Below, in pieces: positions 54,849 to 64,000 of a stretch of 64,000 bases of DNA. The DNA lies in assembly GCA_030770425.1 (NCBI GenBank), contig JASJFT010000009.1, positions 439,272-503,271 on the forward strand. The letters are read 5' to 3'. The translations under genes and the position numbers were made by a program. How positions within the stretch are numbered: position 1 is the stretch's first letter; each line of letters opens with the position of its first letter. The notes under the pieces were generated by a model, which did no database searches, was not told where the DNA came from, and saw nothing but the letters and a program-made list of their open reading frames with translations. Origin of the DNA: Darksidea phi. Its lineage: Eukaryota > Ascomycota > Dothideomycetes > Pleosporales > Lentitheciaceae.

Positions 54849-55232
54849 TCCCTCCTAGCGTCCATTCCCTTTACCATTTCAATAACCTGCCAATCTCTCT
54901 CCTTTACCAGGCCAACTCCAGCGACGCTCTCAACTTGTTTGCCTTGCCTAGAACTACGCCGATACCTTTCACTAGCTCTTTAAGCGGTTTTTTCTAGCGC
55001 ACTTTGCAGCTTGCAACGTCTTGTCACTCATATTCAGCCTAGTATTGCGTAGACCCTTCACCCGCATGGCTGACTGCGAGCCTGCACTGATTTCGCCGAG
55101 AAACTCCATCCCCGATTGGCCTGCGTGGCAGAATCAGTGTTCAAAGCTGTGACGGCTTGGTGAGTGCCTACTAAACATCTTATTAGCACAGGCTCCGGCT
55201 TTTGCTAAGATATACAATACTTCGGTACATTG

Positions 55233-55312
55233 TATTACAGGTCTTTTTTGTTGCTACTGTATATGTAGAAAGCTTGCGTAGTTTCTATGCAAAATGTGAA
55301 TCTGTATATACT
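55233..55312 (+). repeat. Dispersed repeat, copy C
   Basis: TGCTACTGTATATGTAGAAA is shared with copy B, and the downstream GCTTGCGTAGTTTCTATG and GTGAATCTGTATATAC align with copy A (GCTTGCATAGTCTTTGTG; GTGAAATCTGAACCTGTACGC). All three copies are in the same orientation. Confidence 0.7.
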
Positions 55313-55972
55313 AGTTCGGTACCCTTTACTAGAATCGTAGCCTCCACGTGCAATATACTCTCTATAGAGCTTCTTGGCATTGTTGACCTCTGCATCGGCC
55401 ATTGGGACAGCTTTGGCCTCTTGGCGGTTGTCTTTGTCGTTAGAAGGGTTGGGCAGCTTTCTTTTGTCTGCAGGGTCTGTGTAGTATTCATTGGGATTTA
55501 CTTTGTGGGGATTTCGTTTACAAGGTCCGCATGAAATGCAATAGGAATATTATATAGTAGAAGTCCTATACACACACGTTATACACAATAGTGAGGTTTA
55601 ATATCAGGGATGGGGATTGCGATGTAGATACATACTTGGTCCTAGAAAAGTAAGCGGGACCGTTCATGTTGAGTAGTTGTCTTAGCCAAAGAACCCGGGG
55701 CAGATAATAGTTGCCAGGTTGCTTTTCTAGGGGCGGCAAGGAGGACGAAGGACCTTTCGTACAAGCTGTGTTTGCAACCTTCTCTCACCAAATCACATCA
55801 AAGTAGTAAAGACCATGTTACCATTATGTAAGTACCCAAAAGAACGATGAATAGGATAGCGGCGGTGTAAAAGAAATCATGTGTTCGTTACATACATATC
55901 TGCAAAAAGGGGGCTACAACTACCTAGATACAACAGGGTTATCATCTAAATTGCATTCACAAAACAAAGGTT

Positions 55973-57316
55973 TCACTCCCTCCCACCAACTCTCCGCTCA
56001 TAGTCGTCAGTAAGGCGAGAGGCATCGACGACTTCAACACCCTTACCCAGACCCACCATCTCCGCATTCTCCCACCATCGATCCCCATGACCGGCATGCT
56101 CAGACTTCGCTTTGGACGCTGGACCCTCATCATCTGTGTCCACTAGGCCGCCGAGACCTGTACCATCACTGCCTACTACGACGATGGTTTGACCGACCCA
56201 GCGGCTGATATCTTCAATGTTGCGACCGCTTTGGCCGCTAAGCGCATCCACAATGTACACAAGGTCGGGTGCAATGTGCCTCAGCATGTGAACATGCCCG
56301 CTAGGCGAAGTGAAAGGCATGACCATGGCAGGACTCTCGACAAGTCGGAGGGCTTGCGCGTGAAGCGTATTCCAGAGGACGTTGTCCGAGCTGCGAGTTG
56401 AGGGAGCGGGGGTGTAGATAGTGTCGTCGGGGTGGGGATCGATGGACTGCAATTCTTCGCCTGGAGTGCGGGCGGGCGTGGAGATAGCGGAGTATGAGGA
56501 GCCGAGAGAGGCGGCGCCGGTGCGAGAGTTGGGACGAGAGCGAAGGGAGGGCGAGTAGATTAGGACGAAGAGTTTAGTTTTAGAGAAGTCGGTATTGGGG
56601 AAATGGGAGAGGATGGTCTGTACATGGTTAACTCAGTGCGCATTCATGCGTGTGGTAGTGTTGCTTACAGCATTCTCTGAGCGGTATGAACCCTCGTCGT
56701 CATGCGGGTTGTCCATCAGAGACTCAGCAGACACCACAATAGCCACCGTCTTTCTCCTCCCTCCTGTCGAGGGTCCACCCCTCATGCTCGCCGCAAAAGA
56801 TTTCGTTTGCGTATCTACCGCCGCCGCACTTTGCGCGCTCTGTGCCTCAACCCTTCGCTTCATTTCCGCCTCTTCGGTCCATCTGTTATGATCCGCAAAG
56901 TCATCCCTATCCTCTTCTCGAATACTCGCAAGCGCCGCGCCCGCCGCCGCGCCCGCCGCCGCAATCCCCGCCGCCGTCTTCTTGCTCACAGAATCAAACA
57001 ACTGCTGGGGACTCGGCGTCCGGCGAATCACGCCCTGAACGCGTCCCATGATACTCTCGTCGTCGCGCACAACCCCTTGCGACATGATGTCGCGACTGCC
57101 ACGCGCCGGCTCGGGCATCCTTCCGTCCCCGTCTTCGCCATAGCTCAGATCTGCGTCGTCGGATTCCTCATCGTCGCGGCGCTCGCTCCATACCCAGGCG
57201 GCGAACCCGGCGGTCGCGACGGTTACGGTGAAGACCAGGGGCACCCAATAGCCGAAGGTGGTGCGGCGGCTGGACGAGGACTGTCGGCGGTCGTAGCGGT
57301 CGTAGGAGAAGGACAT
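55973..57316 (-). CDS. PEX22-like peroxisomal membrane protein
   Basis: Exons 57316..56669 and 56617..55973 encode 430 residues. A single N-terminal membrane segment, GYWVPLVFTVTVATAGFAAW (about 22-42), follows a short basic tail. An acidic and alanine-rich linker leads to a Rossmann-like domain from about residue 190: RRKTVAIVVSAESL, KTKLFVLIYSPSL, LVYIVDALSG and VGQTIVVVGSDGTG. This layout matches fungal Pex22-like proteins; Pex22 anchors and activates the ubiquitin-conjugating enzyme Pex4 at the peroxisome for recycling of import receptors. The family assignment rests on architecture and remembered sequence style, since Pex22 proteins diverge quickly. The 51-nt intron joins SENA to TILSHFPNTDFSK. 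Confidence 0.75.
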
Positions 57317-57618
57317 GATTTAAATCATGGTATGGTGGTAGCCCGCGAGTGGTGGTATGTCGGGGGAGGGGTGGAGCTGGAGCGAAAGGCGGTGTTGTTG
57401 TGACAGGTGAGTGGCTGGGAGCTATCATCAGATGCACCCCTGTCGAACATAACACATGCGAGCCGAGCGCCGAGGAGTCATGCACGGGAAACTTTGGCGG
57501 GGCAGCTTGACTTGCACAACTGCCCCACGCAATCCTTGACATAGCCCTGAAGGACTCCTTTACTCTCTCGAAGAGAAAAGGATCGATCCAGAAAGATTGC
57601 CTCTACGCCGTCTGCGCG
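57317..57618. promoter_or_regulatory. Shared divergent promoter, PEX22-like and GCD1
   Basis: 302 bp between two divergent start codons. Pyrimidine-rich runs occur on both sides. No specific factor site recognised. Confidence 0.5.
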
Positions 57619-59408
57619 ATGCCTCACGCAACACTGCCCTCGCCCGGCTTCCAGGCCGTCATTTTATGCGGCCCTGGAGCTTCCTTGAGCACATTCACAT
57701 CCTCGCCAAAAGACATACCAAAGGCCCTCCTGCCCATCGCGAACCGGCCTATGGTGTGGTATCCGCTAGAATGGTGCTACCGCATGGGAGTCACAGGTAA
57801 GGCACCATCCTGGACCGAAGTACAGCAGAGTTAACCATCGCCAATCCCACAGACATCACCATCATAACCCCCCCAGAGTCATTAGAGGCTATCGAAGCCG
57901 CACTGTCGCAGAATCCACACCTCACATCGCTCCCCTCACCGAAACCCGACCTCCTTGCCCCAAAGGACCTAACTCACGAGACCGGCACCGGCCACCTTTT
58001 CCGACTACCAGAAGTGCAGGATGCGATTAAGGGCGACTTCATCGTACTTCCTTGCGACATCGTTTGCGAATTAGATGGCACAGCACTGGCAGATGCATGG
58101 ATGATTGAGGAAGCAGGCTTTGGCGCAGCGAGTGGGGGATTGAAAGAGAACGGAGCGATACCGCTACGCGTCGGCGGCGAGAGACTCGGCAGGAGAGGCG
58201 GCTTGGGCGTGTGGTACCAGACCAAAGGCGATGGCAGCAAGAAGGGCGAAGAGACCGACTTTATCGCAACTACTCCGCTCCCTACAGCCATTGTCCCACC
58301 ACCAGCCGACTCGCTCCGTCGCAATATTTCAAATCTCGTATACACAGTACCGACAGATACGCTCAAGGACATCACAGAAGAGAATAAGACTTTCCCAGTC
58401 CGGCATTCTCTCATCCGTAGACACGGCCGCATAAAGATGCTCACAACACACCGCGACGCACACATCTACTTCTTCCCCTACTGGGTCGTCGAGATGATCA
58501 AGAAAAACGAGAAATTCGAGAGCATTGCGGAAGATGTTCTAGGTTGGTGGGCAAAGTCAGGTTGGCAAGACGGACTGGGCGAGAAACTGGGTCTACGATC
58601 TATATTTCAACCAGACGAAGGCACGGGCAGCGACTCCGGCTCGCAAGTGGTCGAAGAAGAAATCGATGTCTCCAAGTTCAGTTCTACATACGCGGAGAAA
58701 CATGATGCGAACAGCACATCCACAACCACCACGCTCGCCTCCCGCGTGCGTTCCTCTAACATTCCCGAGTCTGCCACATCCTTCACCAGGCAAACAAAGC
58801 TCACCGTACCGCCCATACTCTCATACGTCCAACCCTCCGCAGCCACCACACCCCTCATCCGGCGCGTCGACACCGCGCATCTCCTCCTCACCATCTCCCT
58901 CCGGCTTGCCAAACTGCCTTCGATCGAAGAATCCAATGGCGCATCCGTATCACCTTTTGCACACGCCTCAAAGATCGCCCACAAGAATCTTATCCCTAAA
59001 AAATGTCGCGTAGAAGCGGATAGTTCGTTGCTTGCCGAGAATGTGACAGTGGAGGAGAAATGCAACATTAAAGAGAGCGTCATCGGGCCGAACTGCAAGA
59101 TCGGCGAGGGCGCGAGACTTCTGCGGTGTTTACTGATGGACGGGGTGGAGGTGGGTGCGAACACGCAGCTTACCGACTGTATACTGGGAAGGCGATGTAG
59201 GATTGAGGGCGGCCCGGCCAAGAGCGATGATAAGACTGTGCTCAAGGACTGCGAGGTTCAAGACGGACAGGTGGTGGAGTGGGGGACAGAATCAAAAGGG
59301 GAGAAGTTTATGCGCTTTGAGTTGCCTAGTGATGATGGAGACGACGATGGCGAGAGGTTTGATAACGAGACGGCGGATGAGGAGGGAGAGGGCCTTGCGC
59401 TAGGATGA
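57619..59408 (+). CDS. GCD1: Translation initiation factor eIF2B subunit gamma
   Basis: Exons 57619..57796 and 57853..59408 encode 577 residues. The N-terminal nucleotidyltransferase-like domain begins with GFQAVILCGPGASLSTF and PKALLPIANRPMVWYPLEW, followed by ITIITPPESLEAIEAAL and GDFIVLPCDIVCEL. The C-terminal left-handed beta-helix is seen in ENVTVEEKCNIKESVIGPNC and ARLLRCLLMDGVEVGANTQL. This is the gamma subunit of the eIF2B decamer, which with epsilon forms the catalytic arm that exchanges GDP for GTP on eIF2. A long inserted linker (about residues 320-420) separates the two parts. The 56-nt intron joins MGVT to DITIITPP. The acidic C-terminus DDGDDDGERFDNE is lineage-specific. Confidence 0.93.
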
Positions 59409-61297
59409 TGGGTTCGATGGACGAGGAGGGGGTAGATGGGGAGATCCTGCATTGTATTATGCGTCTACGCGGAGTTTTGTGTGCATTTGCGAACGGGAAA
59501 AGTATAGGGATATCTGATACCCTCAAGATCATTGAATCCTGCCTTTGCATTCTTTGAATGCGAGATATTGAATCTACCAACGGAAACACGCTTCATGGTC
59601 TAGTCAAGAAATGCTGCCGTCGCGAAACGTCTGACACTCAACCAGTGTTATCCTTTCACAATTCAGTGGGCGCTCACACAGGTTAAAGGGTGCCTTCTAG
59701 TATCCAATGGTGCATATGAAGATTTTGATATCTCTTTTTGGAGCGGAAGCCATATTCAAGGTATACGCCCACTCTCTCTTGAGCCGAGCTGATGCCAGGT
59801 CTCATCATCCAGCGCTTGCGAGCTGGGCTGTCTTTGGGTGATGACTGATGAGGTCTCGTCCGCTTCGTAAAGACGCCGATTTCGGTCCAGATTCTGGAAG
59901 GTCTACAGGACGTGGATTGCGTGCTAAAGCGGTATGTACTACGCTCCGAATGAGGGAATGCGGCGAAGTCGCACCCCAGCCACTGCCTTATACGTTCGTC
60001 AGTTCACACTAATCTTGAAGAGGGTATAATAGCGAAGGCTAGCAACGTGCTCTACTCCCGATCGCTCTCTATTCTCGCGATTGCCGTCTCAGTTGCGAAG
60101 ACATTGCTCGATTGAGCGTACTTTGATTTGGAGGATTGGTGTTGTGGTTGCCCTGTGGCGCTCCGAAGAAGCGAGGTCTAGGAATAGGTGCTCAACTGAA
60201 GGGGGCAGGGCGTGAATGAGTAAACAGTGAGGAGTGTAAGAAAAGAAATGTTAACAAGGAAGTCATCGATGAGTGATCGTCTAGCGGTACTAGAAGAGGG
60301 ATAGCCGAGATGGTTGTGATACTGGGCGATTGAACGTGTGGTGTGGCCCGTAAACCAGCAAAGCTACGACGTTCATTCTTACTGATGGTGGACAGACTTG
60401 ATGACAGATCAGCTATTATCTAGTTGTAAGTATGGTGGCTTGGCTGTATAGGTTGGTAAGGATGTATACCGACGCGCATCACGGCCGCCGGAAGGCCCAG
60501 CGGAGACTATGGCCGTTGTGGTATAATTTGTTCCATGTAGAGTGACTTGCCGTGAAGTATCAGAGTATCAGGGCGGCGTAGACATGTCGTTGCAACCTGT
60601 TTGAGGCAGTGCCATGCGGTGCACAAGGGACTGTCAGCAACGATGGAGCCGTGGCGCAAATATTGGCCCCGGAAGATCGGCTGCAGGCGATCGGAGTTGT
60701 TGCGCGCATGTGTAGTGCCGACCACACTTTGCTTCAGGACGTTGCAACATGATGCTATGATGTGCACTCTGTACACAGTTGGAATTCGGCGGTGCATTGC
60801 TGGGCACGTGCAGCGTTTCGATGGACTGGATATCGAACCGCTCGTTGATCGAAGCGTACAAGCGATAAGGCAGAAACGTTTTTCTCAGCCAAGGCCAGCC
60901 CTAGCAAATAAAGTTCGACATTCCGTCATATCTTGCGGACTCAATTTCGCGTTCTCGCTATGGCAAAGCCAAATCCTTCCAGCCTCCAAAGCGGCGGAGC
61001 ATATGTAGAAGCCAAACTCGAACTGGGCAGTGAAACGCGTCGGAGATTCGCATTACGGTAGACGGAGATGGTACCAAACTACGTCACACGAGTTTGGCGA
61101 TGCCACACCGGGGCGGCGACTCAATAGGCAAATCCGTGGAGGAGCGGCGCTCATGAGGTGAGATGGAGCGCTGGGAGTGCGTGTACCGGAGCATGGCTCG
61201 CGGCCGAACGCCAACCCGTAACCCAAGCTGTGAACGGAGGCGAGAAGGGGGAGGGAGGAGGCGCAAAGAAAAAGGCAGAGAGGCAACGGACTCGGGT

Positions 61298-61324
61298 GTT
61301 GTTGTCGTCGTTGTCGTCGTCGTC
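61298..61324. repeat. Trinucleotide repeat, (GTY)9
   Basis: Nine tandem GTT/GTC triplets. Any frame reading through it gives a run of valines, so open frames here are artefacts of the repeat. Confidence 0.9.
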
Positions 61325-61496
61325 GCAGCCACGGCTACAGGAAGGGCACGGTCAGGTTGCAGCTGCCCGCTGCCCTCTCCACACAGCGCGTGGCTGAGCC
61401 GGGATGCAGCCTCCCTCATCCTCGTACCTCAGAAGCACACCCCTCCCCCAGCCCTCCGTCGTACGTCGTAATCCACCGGTGCCCCAGGCTGCATCG

Positions 61497-61563
61497 CTGT
61501 CTGCCTCTCTCTTCTCTCTTTCTCACTCTCACTCTCTCCCCCTCTCACTCGCTCGCTGCACCC
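61497..61563 (+). promoter_or_regulatory. CT-rich tract upstream of the four-TM protein gene
   Basis: A nearly pure pyrimidine run of about 65 nt (TCTCTCTTCTCTCTTTCTCAC and on) lies about 290 bp before the start codon at 61852. Such tracts often accompany transcription start regions in filamentous fungi; that role here is inferred. Confidence 0.45.
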
Positions 61564-61851
61564 TCTCTGCCGCTGCGATCTACCTGCTGTGCCGCACCGA
61601 CGCCCCGACGCCCCGACCCTCGAGCGCATACCGCACCGTACCGAAGCGATCCGCAGCCCTGGAACCGCTCGCCAGGCTGAACTGCGCTCCCTTCTGACCT
61701 CTCTCCCATCGCTGCCTCACCAAGCCCGCTCGCACCTCATATACTCGCTGCGCTGCATGAAGCTTCGCGCGATTCTCTCGCGCGTGCACCTGGACTGAAC
61801 GTCTACCCAAGTGTCAAGTGCACACTAGCGAAGCGACTCGCGACCGCCTCG

Positions 61852-62914
61852 ATGCCCATGCGCTCCAACTCGAAACGCTACCGCAACCTCCAGCCCGATG
61901 ACCGCGAGAACACTCCCTGGTACTGGCGCTTTATAGCCCTGGCTGCGTCATGGATGATTTTGGGAGGGTACGTCGCGCCAATTTCAGCTGAAGCAGCTTC
62001 GGACGGAAGCAAACTAACACCCCTCCGCAGCTACCTGATCCTACCAGGCCTCTACTCCAAAGATCCACAGCTCAAGTTCAGTACCGCTGTACTCTCCGTC
62101 TTCATTGTCGCGTTGCTCACTGCCGGATACTCGTTCACCGCGCTCCTCTGCTTCGCCTGCCACAGTGAATTGTTCCAGGCTGAATCCATCTTCCTGTGCG
62201 GTTTCTCTCCGGCCAGCGCATATTGACCCGCTAACCCATTGCTACAGACCCGCACTCACCTCCTCCGCCCTCGGTCTCCTCACCATCGCCTACAATTTCC
62301 TCGCCTCGACCTCCTACGAATGGGGCACCGCCGCCATATCCGGCACCGTCATCAGCGCAACCTCCACCATCCTCTATGGCGCCCTCCTCCTCTGGACCCA
62401 CCGCCGTATCGTCAAGAACAAAGAACGGTCCGGCTCGGGCTCCGGAAGGTGGTCCGAGCAGTCTTACTACACAAACTTCATCTCCAACATGTACCCCACT
62501 AGCTCGCGGTCGCCCTCTGCACCTCCAGAGATCCCGCTTAGCGAAGATGATCGCATTAACCAGCAAATGGCCATGCTGCTCATGAAGAACGACTCGGGAA
62601 CCAGCCCTGATGCGAGCAGTGCGACCTTCCGGATCGATCTGCCTGACGATAGCGAAGAGAGGGAGCGTATTGCGAATAGCCAGGAACTGGTGGGCACACC
62701 GCCCGTAGCATATCCAGATTGGAACCAGGACCGTGCGGACAGCAGGCCAAGTCGACCGGATAGTCTCGGTGAACAGCAGGCTTGGGCTCGATGCCAGGAT
62801 CGGGGCCGAACCACAGATCGACCGTCCAGCGTCGGCAGCCGGAGTCACCATTCACGAAACGTCAGCAGAGAAGAGCGGAGACGAGAGATCGAACTCGGCC
62901 AGCTGCATACGTGA
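61852..62914 (+). CDS. Four-TM integral membrane protein, unknown function
   Basis: Exons 61852..61967, 62031..62195 and 62248..62914 encode 315 residues. Four hydrophobic segments are visible: FIALAASWMILGGYLILPGL, STAVLSVFIVALLTAGYSF, FLPALTSSALGLLTIAYNFL and TAAISGTVISATSTILYGAL. A long, charged, serine-rich cytosolic tail with many RS and SR pairs makes up the second half. The join after the second exon uses donor GTGCGG and branch GCTAAC, giving ESIFLPALTSSALG, which fits conserved fungal 'integral membrane protein' families I have seen without a known function. A second ATG six bases downstream could also start translation. Confidence 0.85.
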
Positions 62915-63806
62915 CCTAATCCGTGGTCGTCTTCGCTTCTTCTCCATCAAAATTCTTTTGTAATGTATTTCGCCAGCGACGGTGTTGGAGGGCAGGGATC
63001 TCGGAGTTTCCACGGCCCAATGTCACACTTTGAAGACCTGGGTCCATTTAGGTGTTTTGGGAAGGCTAATTCAGGGCGCGGACGATCCTTGGAACATGTA
63101 TATGCGATATGTATGTTGGTGTGGTTGGATATACCTCATTTGATTTTTGTAGTAAGGGCAGCAGCCGTGAGTAAGTAGCAACGACGAAGCGTCAATTTCG
63201 CTGTCAGAAACAACTATCGCAATTTCCCGAGTTACGCAATTTCTCACGGATGGTAACCCTTTTAAGATCCAACTAATCTATTGTTGCTCGCACTTCCCGC
63301 TCTCAGGCCAACCCCGTACGCAACTGCGTTCCTGCAGTACAGTGCAGTTGCAAGTGGCGGACTTTGCCCGACCGCATCCGCGATCGCGTGCTTTCGCACT
63401 CTGTAGGGCGTAAGTGCAATTCATCTAAATCAGCAGCGTTGCCTCGGTATCGAGCCTCCTAGCCCGGCTACTCCGTCAGCCCCTCCTTACAAACGACCAA
63501 CAACTAGCAGTGTGGTGGTACGCGTCCAGTGTTGGATGTGTAATGACGGATGATAAACATTCGCTAGTTCTAGTCTAGATGCATATTTACGTGGGCTCGC
63601 GGCTCCTAAAGAGGCGAGCTTGTTGTATGGCTTTGCGAATGTGCTGAGGGAGGCGGTTTAGTCAGATGGGTTTGTTTTGGGTGTATTCGGGGTGAGTGTC
63701 GTGTTGTGTGGCTTTGCGGAGGAGTGTTATGTCACTGTTGGTTGAAACTTTGTGTATTTGGTTGAATTTGCACGGTGTCACTATGCCCCCATCCTCGATG
63801 AGGGTG
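62915..63806. other. Intergenic, 0.9 kb
   Basis: 3' flank of the four-TM gene. Short frames only, no recognisable gene. Confidence 0.4.
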
Positions 63807-63887
63807 CCCGATCCTTAATAGGGACAATCCCTATCAAGGATAGGGCTGTCCCTATCCTTGATTAGGACAGCCTTATTAAGGATCGGG
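63807..63887. repeat. 81-bp imperfect inverted repeat
   Basis: The arms CCCGATCCTTAATA... and ...TATTAAGGATCGGG are inverted copies of each other over about 40 nt each with a few mismatches, meeting at a perfect inner arm pair TCAAGGATAGGG/CCCTATCCTTGA around CTGT. It would form a long hairpin and resembles the end, or the whole, of a small foldback element. Confidence 0.85.
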
Positions 63888-63896
63888 GTACAATAT

Positions 63897-63932
63897 CAGG
63901 CACAGTATTAGGCTCAGTATCAGGCTTAGTAG
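63897..63932. repeat. 12-bp tandem repeat, three copies
   Basis: Units CAGGCACAGTAT, TAGGCTCAGTAT and CAGGCTTAGTAG follow the inverted repeat directly; they differ mostly by transitions. Confidence 0.85.
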
Positions 63933-63935
63933 CTA

Positions 63936-64000
63936 GCCTATATCGAGCTCAGCAGCCGGCCTATATCGAGCTGAGCAGCTGGCCTATATCGAGCTCAGCA
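63936..64000. repeat. 23-bp minisatellite, cut by the window edge
   Basis: The unit GCCTATATCGAGCT followed by a variable CAGCAGCCG-type tail starts at 63936, 63959 and 63982, a strict 23-bp period. The third copy is cut by the window end, so the array probably continues. Confidence 0.9.

Larger units (their letters stand above)
54748..55972. other. Intergenic, 1.2 kb, with simple repeat and repeat copy C
   Basis: Contains the ATCCTC microsatellite (54825..54848) and dispersed repeat copy C (55233..55312). An open frame at 55202..55534 runs through the repeat and is hydrophobic, but has no recognisable family and is probably not a gene. Confidence 0.4.
59409..61851. other. Gene-poor stretch, 2.4 kb
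   Basis: No supported gene between GCD1 and the four-TM protein gene. Frames at 60507..61008 on both strands overlap and lack motifs. The right part holds a GTC/GTT trinucleotide run and a CT-rich tract that probably mark the promoter and 5' UTR of the next gene. Confidence 0.45.

Noticed and set aside
55202..55534. Plus-strand open frame of 110 codons
   Set aside because: It runs through dispersed repeat copy C and AT-rich sequence and has no conserved features.
63897..64000. CRISPR-like array
   Set aside because: The units are contiguous tandem repeats with 12- and 23-bp periods and no spacers, in a eukaryotic genome.

Overview
The window looks like nuclear DNA of a filamentous ascomycete (Pezizomycotina, most likely a dothideomycete). 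Genes are broken by short introns of about 47-130 nt with GT...CTAAC...AG signals, the proteins carry typical filamentous-fungal families (DUF3455, DUF3176, 7TM-RGS, CYP67-like P450, DHA1 transporters), and there are no operons, ribosome binding sites or prokaryotic mobile elements. The class-level assignment is an inference from gene content; I could not run a search.

Layout. 1-9.7 kb: secreted pepsin (-), DBP6 RNA helicase (-) diverging from the GPI3/PIG-A glycosyltransferase (+), then a secreted DUF3455 protein (-). 11.5-12.6 kb: Ldh_2-type malate/lactate dehydrogenase (-). 12.9-13.7 kb: a possible broken gene. 15.2-20.5 kb: an accessory-looking trio of DHA1 transporter (+), disrupted GAL80-like oxidoreductase (-) and cytochrome P450 (+). 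22.4-28.8 kb: unrecognised 525-residue protein (+), ubiquitin C-terminal hydrolase (-) diverging from a cupin (+), an intron-containing tRNA-Asp (-), and a small tail-anchored-looking membrane protein (-). 29.8-31.3 kb: disrupted UPF1-like helicase (-). 34-36 kb: six-exon 7TM-RGS protein (-). 39.5-45.8 kb: COY1/CASP Golgi protein (-) diverging from the CORVET subunit VPS3 (+). 46.0-52.3 kb: prefoldin subunit 4, a DHA1 transporter and a nine-exon amino acid/choline permease, all (+). 52.7-54.7 kb: disrupted DUF3176 gene (+). 56-59.4 kb: PEX22-like peroxisomal protein (-) diverging from eIF2B gamma/GCD1 (+). 61.9-62.9 kb: four-TM membrane protein (+). 63.8-64.0 kb: an 81-bp inverted repeat followed by two minisatellites running off the edge.

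Most genes are ordinary housekeeping genes whose neighbours do not share a pathway. Two neighbours are both membrane-traffic genes (COY1 and VPS3) and share a 291-bp divergent promoter. The points of most interest are three clearly disrupted genes, a short sequence repeated at three places over 17 kb, two probable GC-AG introns in one permease gene, introns that are stop-free and a multiple of three (easy to mis-annotate), and the repeat structure at the right edge. I found no evidence for a new multi-gene system, and exon boundaries are my own reading of splice signals and family conservation, not of transcript data.
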